Assembly (NCBI GenBank): GCA_963922595.1
Contig: CAWUIM010000001.1
Location: 62,001 to 126,000 of the forward strand
Reading direction: 5' to 3'
Origin: JAJFFW01 sp963922595
Lineage (GTDB): Bacteria > Pseudomonadota > Alphaproteobacteria > Caulobacterales > Parvularculaceae
Length of the DNA: 64,000 nucleotides
The translations under genes were made by a program, and so were the position numbers. This document shows, in pieces, positions 53,145 through 61,243 of the stretch (position 1 is the first letter of the stretch; every line of letters begins with the position of its first letter). The notes below the pieces were generated by a model. It did not search any database. It was given only the letters and a program-made list of their open reading frames with translations, and had not been told where the DNA came from.

Positions 53145-53158
53145 CGCCGCACTCCTGT

Positions 53159-54082
53159 TCAAAGGACGTTAACGGGTATTTTAAGATAGATCCGACCGTT
53201 ATCCTCCACAGGCGGCATTTCGCCCCCACGCATATTCACCTGGACTGACGGAAGAATAAGTCTGGGCATTGCGAGCGTCTTGTCGCGCGCTTCTCGCATG
53301 GCGACGAAATCGTCCTCCATCACGCCGGCATGCACATGAATATTTTCTTCGCGTTCTTCAGAAACAGTTGTCTCCCACCGGAATTCATCTCTGCCAGGGG
53401 CCTTATAATCATGGCACATGAATAGTCGCGTCTGCGCGGGCAGTTTGAATATCTTCTGGATAGATCGATAAAGCGTTCTGGCGTCGCCTTTTGGAAAGTC
53501 ACATCGCGCTGTTCCATAATCCGGCATAAAGAGCGTGTCGCCGACAAAGGCCGCGTCGCCGATCACGTAGGTCATACAGGCTGGCGTATGACCAGGCGTA
53601 TGTATCGTATAGGCATCAATATCGCCGACGCGAAACGTCTCGCCGTCATCAAATAAATGATCGAACTGACTACCGTCGCGTTGAAAAGTATTTTCAGCGT
53701 TGAAAACTTCGCCGAACACTTTCTGAACCGCTGTGATATTTGCGCCTATGGCGGTGCGGCCCCCTAGTTTTTCCCTTATGTACGGCGCGGCCGACAAATG
53801 ATCGGCGTGAACGTGCGTTTCAAGTATCCAATCAAGTTCGAGGTTTTCAGATTGGATATGAGCGATTATCTTGTCAGCCGATGCGGTGTCGGTGCGGCCG
53901 GAGGCCGGATCATAGTCAAGCACGCAATCGATGATGGCGCACTTTTTTATACCAGCGTCAGTCACGACATAACTGACCGTGAATGTGGCTTCATCAAAGA
54001 AGGCTTCTACCTGAGGGGTCATCACACTGCTTTCCATTGTCCGCATGTTCGCAAAAAATCGCTCAAACGACGATGTCGTCAT
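53159..54082 (-). CDS. ETHE1/Blh-type persulfide dioxygenase (MBL fold)
   Basis: 307 aa. The iron site has ETHVHADHLSAAPYIREKLGG (HxHxDH), HTPGHTPACM and AFVGDTLFMPDYGTARCDFPKGD, all typical of persulfide dioxygenases, with no DUF442 in this copy. It oxidises glutathione persulfide to sulfite. The start may be downstream: in-frame ATGs lie at about 54,040 and 54,022, and a near-FNR site (TTGAT-CCAG-GTCAG, 54082-54095) overlaps the first ATG. First gene of the sulfide-oxidation operon. Confidence 0.85.
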   Translation of the reverse strand: MTTSSFERFFANMRTMESSVMTPQVEAFFDEATFTVSYVVTDAGIKKCAIIDCVLDYDPASGRTDTASADKIIAHIQSENLELDWILETHVHADHLSAAPYIREKLGGRTAIGANITAVQKVFGEVFNAENTFQRDGSQFDHLFDDGETFRVGDIDAYTIHTPGHTPACMTYVIGDAAFVGDTLFMPDYGTARCDFPKGDARTLYRSIQKIFKLPAQTRLFMCHDYKAPGRDEFRWETTVSEEREENIHVHAGVMEDDFVAMREARDKTLAMPRLILPSVQVNMRGGEMPPVEDNGRIYLKIPVNVL

Positions 54083-54268
54083 TGATCCAGGTCAGTCGGA
54101 GACACCAAAGCGGATGCGCTGTCAGGACTTGCGTCATTAAAATCCGGCAACCTCTTCCGATGAAAACCTTTGATGACAGTTGCGTGTACATTCTCTCGCA
54201 GCCAGCGCAGCGCACTCGTTTTTGCTAACGCTGATCATTCCCATTCGAAAAAAACCTTCAGGTCCCCC

Positions 54269-55753
54269 TCAATTTTGGCAGGCCGCGCTAACAGCGGCGG
54301 CGGTTTGCTGCGCTCTGCGCTCTTCTTCACCAATAACGGCGAATGCAATCTGACCAGTCTCTGGCGGCGATAAAAATAACACGCCAGACGTCTGACCGTT
54401 AGAAAGGTCAATGTTGGTCACGCCGGCAGTCCGAATAATCTCGTCGATACTTTTTCTCGGCGCCGGTTCATGCATCCTCTGTACAATGAAAAGACCTTCG
54501 TCATACGCGTTTGGATTAATTCTCTGTGCGATCGTCAATGGAATCGACACGCCGCCCCACCGCGCGTTCGCCTCAATCCAATGAATAATGTGAGCGCCGC
54601 CATCTGACTGGAGCAAAACTGAATCGAGGCTAAGACGTCCGAAGTAACCCATGTGCTGAAGCGTCAAACCGAGCAACAACGCTTCTCGTGCAAACTTGTT
54701 GGCGATCGACGCCGGCAATTGGGTTGGAGCGCCGCCGACAAAGCCGCCGCGCGCGCCGCTCACATGTTGTGAAAATACGCCTTCGAGAATCGGTGCGCCC
54801 TCTTTCGGCAAAGGCACCCACATTTGAGCGGAAGGGCTCGATAAAACTTCCCGGTCCCAAACACTAACAAGGAGCGGAAAGTCGTTCCGCCATCCGCTTA
54901 ATTGAAGCTGGTCTCTCAAAGTCTCACGCAGCGCGCGAAGCGACCTGTTATCACTTCCAGATATCTCAAATACGATATTTCCAAGTGAGCCAGCACTCGA
55001 CGGCGTCTTAACAACGATTTTTTCTGAACGCCGCGAGAGCATTCGAATTCTCACGGCGGCGCCGGTCAGATTATAGGCCGAATAAGTCTGCGGCAGATGC
55101 GTTCGGCCCAAGAGCTGCGAGACGAGCTCGGCAAACCAAAGCTTGTTGTTCGCAAGGCGGCAGATTTTCGGCGGCGGTCCAACGATGCGCACGCGCACGC
55201 TTGACCTGCGCGCAATTTCCCTGGCGAGAAGCCATACGTCGCCCGACGATTGAAATGGTGAAAGGTTTATCGATCCGGCGAGCTTCGCCCGACCGACGAG
55301 TTCGCCCAGAATCTTCGCATCAGCAAGACATCTTTTCGCCAAAGGGAGCGATTTCGCGGTATTGTTATTCTTCAATCCGGATACCGCCAGAATGTCTGGC
55401 CGGCCGAGGCCTGCTCGGTCGCTCATATAGGTTTCGAAAGAACGATCGCGGGGCGCGCTTACAAGATAAATATCCCCGTCCGCCGCCAGCCCCAGCGAAC
55501 GATATTCGAACCGTTTTGAGGCGGCTTCGGTAACAAGATCGATGACCCGATGGTCTTCAAGAAAAATAGTCGGCGCCTGCGCCCATCCCGGCGATACATT
55601 TTCGCGCAAAAACCATTTCGGCGTTAACCCCGGCGTCGCCGCCCGGTAATGCGCTGCGAGATCTCGCGCACGCGCCACACCTTCCTCGTTGAGCAAAGGT
55701 TGGGCGGTTGTCCTGATGCGCCAAGGCGCATTCGCCGAAACTGAATTTCGCAT
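54269..55753 (-). CDS. ATP-grasp-like protein (PGM1/pre-ATP-grasp type)
   Basis: 494 aa. The second half shows an ATP-grasp pattern: EKIVVKTPSSAGSLGNIVFEI (phosphate/ATP loop), LLVSVWDREVLSSPSAQMW, then GYFGRLSLDSVLLQ and HWIEANARWGGVSIPLTIAQRI with the metal-binding Glu/Asn. The first half contains an SNxx-type PADILAVSGL region as in the PGM1-related peptide ligases. It would form a peptide or amide bond with ATP; the substrate is unknown. It stands alone, with no peptide gene seen nearby. Confidence 0.6.
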   Translation of the reverse strand: MRNSVSANAPWRIRTTAQPLLNEEGVARARDLAAHYRAATPGLTPKWFLRENVSPGWAQAPTIFLEDHRVIDLVTEAASKRFEYRSLGLAADGDIYLVSAPRDRSFETYMSDRAGLGRPDILAVSGLKNNNTAKSLPLAKRCLADAKILGELVGRAKLAGSINLSPFQSSGDVWLLAREIARRSSVRVRIVGPPPKICRLANNKLWFAELVSQLLGRTHLPQTYSAYNLTGAAVRIRMLSRRSEKIVVKTPSSAGSLGNIVFEISGSDNRSLRALRETLRDQLQLSGWRNDFPLLVSVWDREVLSSPSAQMWVPLPKEGAPILEGVFSQHVSGARGGFVGGAPTQLPASIANKFAREALLLGLTLQHMGYFGRLSLDSVLLQSDGGAHIIHWIEANARWGGVSIPLTIAQRINPNAYDEGLFIVQRMHEPAPRKSIDEIIRTAGVTNIDLSNGQTSGVLFLSPPETGQIAFAVIGEEERRAQQTAAAVSAACQN

Positions 55754-55792
55754 GCTCGTTCTAATGAAGGCGGAAGTAGGAGAAAAAAGTAC

Positions 55793-56302
55793 TTATAATC
55801 CCGGTGTCGGCGTTTGCGTTCTGAGGTCGGTCCATTGCGGGGCTTGTCGCCGCCAACCTTCAAGGCGCGCCAACAACTCACGTTGCTCCGCCGTCGATAA
55901 TCCGCCCATCGCGCCAAAGAGCTCACCGCAATCGGCCACATGAGCCTCCATTTTTTCAATCGACGCCATGAGAGCTCCCCTTCTCTCCTCCGTTATTGGT
56001 TCGCCGTCATCAATGTTCAGCACGGAAGCAAGCAATTCGTAACCGTCATCGTGGGCTTCATAGAGCGCGGTCACTTCGTCAGCTGACAGGAACGGGTCCA
56101 GAGCTGGGTAAAAATCCTTCTCCTCAAAAGCAATATGTGGCCCGCACTTATTATTAATTCGTTCAGCGATAGTCTTCGCAAGAGAAGCGTTTTTCCCATC
56201 GATCGCTAGGCGCAAGTCGTAGAGACCTCGGCCAAGCGTTGCGTGGTCATCGCGGAAGGCTTGAAAAAGCGCTTCTTTGATTTTTTGTTCTTCTTTGGTC
56301 AT
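55793..56302 (-). CDS. Hemerythrin domain protein
   Basis: 169 aa. A four-helix bundle pattern with ligand residues FRDDHATLG (His), GPHIAFEEKDFYP (HxxxE), LYEAHDDGYELL (His) and KMEAHVADCGELF (His) fits a di-iron hemerythrin that binds oxygen or senses NO/oxygen. It is divergent from a cytochrome c gene. The gap holds two near-FNR sites (56341 and 56393). Confidence 0.85.
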   Translation of the reverse strand: MTKEEQKIKEALFQAFRDDHATLGRGLYDLRLAIDGKNASLAKTIAERINNKCGPHIAFEEKDFYPALDPFLSADEVTALYEAHDDGYELLASVLNIDDGEPITEERRGALMASIEKMEAHVADCGELFGAMGGLSTAEQRELLARLEGWRRQAPQWTDLRTQTPTPGL

Positions 56303-56340
56303 TGCGCTTCAAAACATGCTGACTATCGACCTTTCTTTTC

Positions 56341-56354
56341 ATGATCTCGATCAA
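56341..56354. promoter_or_regulatory. Near-FNR site upstream of hemerythrin gene
   Basis: ATGAT-CTCG-ATCAA, one mismatch to TTGAY-N4-RTCAA, 39 bases from the hemerythrin start. Single-mismatch copies are expected several times in 64 kb, so it counts only because a second near-site faces the cytochrome gene. Confidence 0.35.
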
Positions 56355-56392
56355 ATTGCGCCCAGCCTGTCAGCCGAAACCGCGCCGAACCT

Positions 56393-56406
56393 TTGATCTG
56401 GGTCAT
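56393..56406. promoter_or_regulatory. Near-FNR site upstream of cytochrome c gene
   Basis: TTGAT-CTGG-GTCAT, one mismatch to TTGAY-N4-RTCAA, about 80 bases before the cytochrome c ATG and in the same gap as the near-site at 56341. Confidence 0.35.
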
Positions 56407-56486
56407 ACCAATCGCGGCCCTGCTTCTCCGATACTTGTCCCACGGACGTAGGCGTTCAGTACAAGATCGGGAGGCCGTTTGCAGCA

Positions 56487-56936
56487 ATGAAACAAAAAAC
56501 ACCAATAGTCGCGCTCATTCTGTTGGGCGCCGCATGCGATATGAGCCCGAAATCCGGCTTCGGCTTCTCCCTGCCCGAAGGCGATCCGGATGCAGGCGAA
56601 ACGGTGTTCGTGGCGCAAGGATGTTTAAGCTGCCACAGCGTCGCCGGATTGGAGGCCGAACGCGAAGCCATAGAACCCGAATTGAATATTTCGATCGGGG
56701 GTGAGACGACGCGGATCGCCACATATGGCGAGCTTGTCACGTCCGTGATCAATCCATCTCATCGTCTTGCAAAGGGGTATGATACAGAATTAATCGCCGT
56801 CGACGGCGTCTCGAAAATGAAGAATTACAACGACGTCTTGACGGTGGCTGAACTGACGGATCTCGTTTCTTTCTTACAGTCCAAATACAAGCTGAAAGAC
56901 TACCCTGAGACGAGGTATCCACCGTACGTACACTAG
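56487..56936 (+). CDS. Cytochrome c family lipoprotein
   Basis: 149 aa. A lipobox (LLGAAC) puts the lipid-linked cysteine at about residue 17. The heme site QGCLSCHSVAGL (CxxCH) is at about 46-50, with LITSVINPSHRLAKG-like and VAELTDLVSFLQSKY segments typical of c-type domains; a Met ligand (SKMKNYNDV) is plausible. It would carry electrons at the outer face of the inner membrane. Followed closely by an unknown membrane protein and a glutamine amidotransferase. Confidence 0.85.
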   Translation: MKQKTPIVALILLGAACDMSPKSGFGFSLPEGDPDAGETVFVAQGCLSCHSVAGLEAEREAIEPELNISIGGETTRIATYGELVTSVINPSHRLAKGYDTELIAVDGVSKMKNYNDVLTVAELTDLVSFLQSKYKLKDYPETRYPPYVH

Positions 56937-56952
56937 CGCGCGGCGTGTTTAG

Positions 56953-57519
56953 ATGGAAAGTGACGCGATGGTTTTTGCAAACTCACGGACGAAAGTTCAG
57001 CGCATCGCGGCCGACCAACAGTCAGGAGATCCCCGCAGCGCACATCGGCATGAAACTGTGGAATTTCTCGAGCGCCGCCGCCTTGCGAATACAAAGCGAG
57101 CGGGCGTTATCGCCGCTTACCTGCGTAATACGATCGCTGCCCCATTCGTCTATATACTGATCTTTCCTTTAGTCATGTTGGACATTCTCGCCACACTCTT
57201 TCAAAACATCGGCTTTCGGTTATGGCGTATTCCCCAAGTTCAAAGAAAAGCATTTGTCATTGTTGATCGCTACCAGCTCGACCAACTCAACCTCTTTCAG
57301 AAATTCAACTGCGTCTATTGCGGTTACGCGAACGGCGTTATCGCCTACGCGCGAGAAATCGCCAGCAGAACCGAACTTTATTGGTGTCCAATCAAACATG
57401 AAAAGATCGCCGGCGATCCCCATCAACGTTACGGCGACTTCATCGAGTTTGGCGAAATGAGAGATTTGCAACGCGAACTGCAATCGCGGCGTCGCGATCT
57501 TCTGCAGGACGGCGAATAA
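56953..57519 (+). CDS. Uncharacterised membrane protein with Cys/His motifs
   Basis: 188 aa. One or two membrane helices (VIAAYLRNTIAAPFVYILIFPLVMLDILATLF) are followed by QLNLFQKFNCVYCGYANGVIAYAREIASRTELYWCPIKHEK. The CxxC pair with the later CPIKH looks like a metal or redox site. I do not recognise a named family. It lies 16 bases after the cytochrome c gene and 10 bases before the class II amidotransferase. An alternative ATG 15 bases downstream is possible. Confidence 0.75.
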   Translation: MESDAMVFANSRTKVQRIAADQQSGDPRSAHRHETVEFLERRRLANTKRAGVIAAYLRNTIAAPFVYILIFPLVMLDILATLFQNIGFRLWRIPQVQRKAFVIVDRYQLDQLNLFQKFNCVYCGYANGVIAYAREIASRTELYWCPIKHEKIAGDPHQRYGDFIEFGEMRDLQRELQSRRRDLLQDGE

Positions 57520-57529
57520 GGGCAAAGCC

Positions 57530-58342
57530 ATGTGCCGACTCTATGGATTTTGCGCCACTGAGCCTACAAAAGTCGAATGTACGCTCGTACATGCGCAAAA
57601 CGCATTAATAGCTCAGAGCAAGAGCGATCAGTCAGGCAAGAGCCACGCCCATGGTTGGGGAGTCGTTACTTATGAAGACGAAAAACCTCACCGGGAACGA
57701 CAAGCCTGGGCCGCCTACCACGGGGAGCATTTCGAACGCGCCGCATCGAAGATATATGCGCCGCTTGTAGTGGCTCATGTCCGCAGGGCGACGGTCGGCG
57801 GGCCTTCTTTGGAAAACACCCATCCATTTACATTCAACCAATGGACCTTCGCCCATAACGGCACCGTTCCCCATTTCGATCGTTTAAAGCCACGGTTCCT
57901 AGAAAAGATTGATCCTAAGCTACGCAAAAAGATTGAGGGCGAAACAGACAGCGAGCATCTTTTTTACTTCGCTTTAACGAAGCTCGAAAACGCTGAGTGC
58001 GATAATTTGACTGTTCTCCTCACCACCTTGGCGCAGGAAGTAGAAGACTGGGTTCACGATATCAGCCCTAAAGCGAAACTGGGACTCAATGTTATTTTGA
58101 CAGATGGGAAAATGATCGCCGGGTCCCGGCTTGGACGCTCTCTTTTTTACGTTCAACGTCAGGGGATTTATGATTGTGAAATTTGCGGATTTCCCCATAT
58201 CCATCACAGCCCTGATCGTTCCCATAATGCACTGGTCGTCGCGTCTGAACCGATCACGCACGAAGCGTGGAATGAAATTCCCGAGCGATCAATTTGGCGT
58301 GCGGATATTAAGTCCGGACATATCGCGATATCGAGATTCTAA
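57530..58342 (+). CDS. Class II glutamine amidotransferase (YafJ-like)
   Basis: 270 aa. Cys2, exposed after Met removal, is the nucleophile of class II (Ntn) amidotransferases. Further signatures are HGWGVVTYEDEK, VVAHVRRATVGGPSLENTHPFTF, TFAHNGTV and GETDSEHLFYFAL. A second CEICGFPHIHH patch near the C-terminus is unusual. It would hydrolyse glutamine or a related gamma-glutamyl amide; the acceptor is unknown. Ribosome site AGGG upstream. Confidence 0.82.
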   Translation: MCRLYGFCATEPTKVECTLVHAQNALIAQSKSDQSGKSHAHGWGVVTYEDEKPHRERQAWAAYHGEHFERAASKIYAPLVVAHVRRATVGGPSLENTHPFTFNQWTFAHNGTVPHFDRLKPRFLEKIDPKLRKKIEGETDSEHLFYFALTKLENAECDNLTVLLTTLAQEVEDWVHDISPKAKLGLNVILTDGKMIAGSRLGRSLFYVQRQGIYDCEICGFPHIHHSPDRSHNALVVASEPITHEAWNEIPERSIWRADIKSGHIAISRF

Positions 58343-58477
58343 CGCCTGATCATTTAGGCCGCTAAAGTCGATAATTTTAAAACGCGCAGTCCGCTCGTCC
58401 CGTGGCGGTGAGAGTTCAGCGCAACGCGCTTTTGCAGAATAATGGCGTGTTTAAAAGTCTAACGCTTTTGCGTGTGT

Positions 58478-58909
58478 CTATGATGGCCAGAGGGACCTTA
58501 TCTTAGGCGGCAGACAACTTTTCACGTTGTCAATTTCCCCTTCTGAAATTTTCTCGTCGAGAAGCGCAAACACCGCTCTTACGATTTCGTTTGGGTCACG
58601 CTGCACCTTCGTTTTTTGAAACGCCTGCTGGATATGGTCAGTGAATTCATCCGCCGTCCGGTCTTTTGTCGGCCCCGCGCCGGGACGCCATCCTTCAAAG
58701 TAAAACCCACGCACCAACATCGGCAATTGCGCGGCGAGGCCCGCCGCCGTATTCGCCGGCAACCGATCGCGTAAGGCATGGAGCGTCTCGCGCAATGCCC
58801 GATAGGCGTCTTCGCGCTCATCAAAGTGCAAGCTGCCCATCAGCTCTTTTAGCCAGATATTTGTGGTGTGGACCGTGTCATCGAAAACGGTCATGCCGGA
58901 CAGGCTCAT
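58478..58909 (-). CDS. DUF2267 protein
   Basis: 143 aa with the DUF2267 pattern: WLKELMGSLHFDEREDAYRALRETLHALRDRL, AAQLPMLVRGFYFEGWRP, EFTDHIQQAF, VRAVFALLDEKISEGEIDNVKSCLP. The ATG has AAGGAG seven bases upstream. Family members are common in stress and hypoxia gene sets of alphaproteobacteria; the function is not known. A partial FNR-like site (TTGAG-TTGA-GTCAA, 59174-59187) lies upstream. Confidence 0.82.
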   Translation of the reverse strand: MSLSGMTVFDDTVHTTNIWLKELMGSLHFDEREDAYRALRETLHALRDRLPANTAAGLAAQLPMLVRGFYFEGWRPGAGPTKDRTADEFTDHIQQAFQKTKVQRDPNEIVRAVFALLDEKISEGEIDNVKSCLPPKIRSLWPS

Positions 58910-59173
58910 TGGCTTCTCCTTTTTCTATGACGGCGCGACGCATTTCCGTCAGCCCCGAAACGGGAAAGCCCGCGGCGCTGTCGCTCCACGTAAAGGTTTC
59001 CCCAAACGCGCTGCGCGCCAGCCGCCTCGCGGGCTCCGTCGCATCGGATCATCGCCTCACTGATCCATCGCTAAAGCCGATCCACACCCAAAAGGATATT
59101 TCACGATTTCGCTTCTTCAGGTCAGCTCCTCTTTGCGGCTTGATCACGATAACGCGGGCCGAGACGCGAAAAA

Positions 59174-59187
59174 TTGAGTTGAGTCAA
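59174..59187. promoter_or_regulatory. Near-FNR site between DUF3775 and DUF2267 genes
   Basis: TTGAG-TTGA-GTCAA has one mismatch to TTGAY-N4-RTCAA. It is 265 bases from the DUF2267 start and just past the DUF3775 stop, so its role is uncertain. The 58910-59201 stretch otherwise shows no gene I can support. Confidence 0.25.
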
Positions 59188-59201
59188 CTTTGTGATTTTT
59201 T

Positions 59202-59624
59202 TCAAAAATGATCCCGTTCGTACTGGTCGAGATCGTAACCGGCAAGCGACAAGCCCTCTTCCAGGTAATCGCTGAAGAGCGGCGTCTGCTTTAAGTAAAG
59301 AGGAATATGCTTATGCTCCAGATTAACAGCTTCATCGCGGGCCTTTGCGAATTCCGCAATATCGAAGTCGCCGCGGCCTATCCAGGTTAGCGTCAGCAGA
59401 TCGAGTTGTTCATCCTCGTTCAAAGCCTCTAACGCCGAGGACAGTTCTTCTTCGACAGCGTCATCCGGACTATCCTCCAGCACCGCAACTTCTTTGTCAT
59501 CAGTCGGATTTGACCCTGTTTGCAGGTCCGTACTCTCCGTTTTAGCGTCGAATTCGCGGGCCTTCATCAAAATGAAAAATGCTTTCTTTGGATCAAGGGA
59601 AATATTGGGGATCGGCTCAGGCAT
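59202..59624 (-). CDS. DUF3775 protein
   Basis: 140 aa from the ATG at 59624; a longer in-frame reading would overlap the upstream gene. It has the DUF3775 pattern ISLDPKKAFFILMKAREFDAK at the start and ALNEDEQLDLLTLTWIGRGDF followed by PLYLKQTPLFSDYLEEGLSLAGYDL. Typical of alphaproteobacteria, function unknown. Follows the hibernation-factor/cold-shock gene by 13 bases on the same strand. Confidence 0.82.
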   Translation of the reverse strand: MPEPIPNISLDPKKAFFILMKAREFDAKTESTDLQTGSNPTDDKEVAVLEDSPDDAVEEELSSALEALNEDEQLDLLTLTWIGRGDFDIAEFAKARDEAVNLEHKHIPLYLKQTPLFSDYLEEGLSLAGYDLDQYERDHF

Positions 59625-59637
59625 TTTCTGTAAATCC

Positions 59638-60186
59638 TCAAGCCGGTCTAACCGTTGTCGCTTGCGGACCCTTATCGCCGCGCGTCTCCGCAAAAGTTAC
59701 GCGATCTCCCACCTTCAGGCGATCAAAACCGTTTTTGGCCACGCTGTTTCTATGGAAGTAGATTTCTCGACCGTCGAAGGTTTCGATAAAACCGTAATCT
59801 TCTTCGGCGATTAACGTCCCGACAATGGCTTGCGGGGGATCGTCATGATGTTTTACAGCGCCGCGCAATTTGCGCGCCTCGTCTTGCAACTGCCGTCGCG
59901 CCGCCATGAACGCGTCGCGGATCGCCACATAAACGTCTTCATGAGCGTGGTCATTCGGAGGATTTCGATTAGCCATCACTTCACGCCCATCGGGCAACGT
60001 TAAGTGAACGGAGACACTGTAAAGGTCGCCATGCACATGGCGTTTTTGCGGTTTCGCAATAACCGCGCGACAAGCCGTAATGCGTCCAAAAAATCTTTCA
60101 AGTTTCGTGATCTCGTTGCGGACGCGTGCGGAAATCGCATCGGACGGCTCAAGCCCCTCAAAGGCGATTTTCGGATCAGTTTCCAT
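59638..60186 (-). CDS. Ribosome hibernation factor-like / cold-shock domain fusion
   Basis: 182 aa. Residues ~1-110 match the HPF/RaiA N-domain (LEPSDAISARVRNEITKLERFFGRITACRAVI, VSVHLTLPDGREVMANR, EDVYVAIRDAFMAARRQLQD). Residues ~118-182 are a cold-shock domain with GTLIAEEDYGFIETFDGREIYFHRNSV and GDRVTFAETRGDKGPQA. It would protect stalled ribosomes and bind RNA in stress. The gene is preceded by a strong FNR-type site, and DUF3775 follows on the same strand. Confidence 0.85.
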   Translation of the reverse strand: METDPKIAFEGLEPSDAISARVRNEITKLERFFGRITACRAVIAKPQKRHVHGDLYSVSVHLTLPDGREVMANRNPPNDHAHEDVYVAIRDAFMAARRQLQDEARKLRGAVKHHDDPPQAIVGTLIAEEDYGFIETFDGREIYFHRNSVAKNGFDRLKVGDRVTFAETRGDKGPQATTVRPA

Positions 60187-60256
60187 AAGTGGTTATCCAA
60201 GCCATGATGTCAAACGTTTGGGCGCGCCTTGATAACAAGATCCTGATCAATACGGT

Positions 60257-60270
60257 TTGACGTTGGTCAA
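60257..60270. promoter_or_regulatory. FNR/FixK-type site upstream of the hibernation-factor gene
   Basis: TTGAC-GTTG-GTCAA, fitting TTGAY-N4-RTCAA, 71 bases upstream of the minus-strand ATG at 60186. Reading the minus strand, a TTATCA-type -10 follows about 21 bases after the site. Confidence 0.6.
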
Positions 60271-60351
60271 TTTCGGACGGCGCACGGCCTATCCATCGAC
60301 AAATCGGCCACATTCCGCATTCAGATGTTCAGGCGCTTTTTTTCAAACGCG

Positions 60352-60885
60352 CTAAGATACCGCTCCATCACCCGCCTGCTCCTCGACGAGGCCCACAACA
60401 TAGTTCTTGCCATAGTATTTCGCGCACTTTGGACAGGTTGTATAAAAGAAAAAGATATCAGGCGACGCTTCATCGCCACGGCCGGCGTCGTTTATCAATT
60501 GGTCATGCCACTTCTTTGCGTCTTTATACGGACCTTCAAAAACCCTTGTCAGATAATCGCCTGATAGATAAGCCATTTCTTCTCCAGGAACGTCTTTAGA
60601 AACGGCAAAAAAATGCTCCCCCTTCCAAGGAGATACATCCCGGCTCAGCACGAGCACGTCATCTGGATCATCAGCTCCCGCATCAGTGATCGCGAGAAAA
60701 GTCTTCGGAAAAATTTTCCCCATATTTATCGGCACATGCATGATGCTCTTCGTTGTCGCCCTTACGAACCGCTTGTCCTTAAAATGAAGGTGTCGATTAT
60801 CCCAGCCATCGGGATTGAAACGAGGGCAACAATTTGTTGGATTATCACCGGCATCATAATGAGGAACGGCGTTAACCTGCATCAT
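60352..60885 (-). CDS. Conserved NCCPRF/CPKC family protein (hydrolase-like, unknown)
   Basis: 177 aa from the ATG at 60885, with AAGGAG four bases upstream (the next codon is also ATG). The pattern NPTNCCPRFNPDGWDNRHLHFKDKRFVRATTKS, HVPINMGKIFPKTFLAITDAG, SPWKGEHFFAVSKDVPGEEM and TTCPKCAKYYGKNYVVGL is one I have seen in proteins named only hydrolase. Four cysteines form two possible metal sites. Function unknown. The longer reading to 60990 is less likely because it has no ribosome site and an odd sequence. Confidence 0.7.
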   Translation of the reverse strand: MMQVNAVPHYDAGDNPTNCCPRFNPDGWDNRHLHFKDKRFVRATTKSIMHVPINMGKIFPKTFLAITDAGADDPDDVLVLSRDVSPWKGEHFFAVSKDVPGEEMAYLSGDYLTRVFEGPYKDAKKWHDQLINDAGRGDEASPDIFFFYTTCPKCAKYYGKNYVVGLVEEQAGDGAVS

Positions 60886-61045
60886 TACTCTCCTTAATCG
60901 CAACCAATCACCGTATTGGTGACTAAATTCATGTCCGAGAATCCGACTGGCGCCTCGTAGCGATTGCTCGCAGATGCCAAGCTTCTCCAAAGCTCCTGCT
61001 GATCTGTAGTTTACCGCAATCTATTCGCCAAAAAGCACATGCTGT

Positions 61046-61059
61046 TTGATCCTCGTCAA
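61046..61059. promoter_or_regulatory. FNR/FixK-type site upstream of the NCCPRF gene
   Basis: TTGAT-CCTC-GTCAA fits TTGAY-N4-RTCAA. It is 161 bases from the 60885 start on the minus strand and 185 bases from the DUF992 gene on the plus strand, so either could be the target. Confidence 0.5.
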
Positions 61060-61173
61060 CGGCTCACCAATGCCGTTATTGACGGTCTAACGGCTCCTGG
61101 AAAGCCCGACGCAACATAAGCAAAAAAGCAATGTAAAAAAAAACGCATATCACGATCATACGATTTTGTTTGC

Positions 61174-61187
61174 TTGATCCCAATCAA
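61174..61187. promoter_or_regulatory. FNR/FixK-type site upstream of the DUF992 gene
   Basis: TTGAT-CCCA-ATCAA fits TTGAY-N4-RTCAA exactly and lies 57 bases before the DUF992 ATG. A GAATAG-type -10 is seen about 14 bases after the site. Confidence 0.65.
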
Positions 61188-61243
61188 TGATCCTGTTTTC
61201 GAATAGGGCATGGTGATGGAAAACGAGCATCAGGGATTTTCCA

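Larger units (their letters stand above)
60886..61243. other. Gap of 358 bases with two FNR-type sites, no gene
   Basis: The stretch between the divergent genes at 60885 and 61244 has no reading frame I can support. It is AT-rich, with a poly-A run at about 61,130-61,140. It carries two exact FNR-type sites, 61046-61059 and 61174-61187. Confidence 0.6.

Noticed and set aside
54082..54095. FNR-like site TTGAT-CCAG-GTCAG at the persulfide dioxygenase start
   Set aside because: One mismatch and overlaps the likely start codon; single-mismatch copies are expected several times by chance. Mentioned only as support for a possible downstream start.
58666..59211. Plus-strand frame of 181 codons over the DUF2267 gene
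   Set aside because: Opposite a gene with good domain match and ribosome site; the frame gives an Arg/Pro-rich product with no recognisable pattern.
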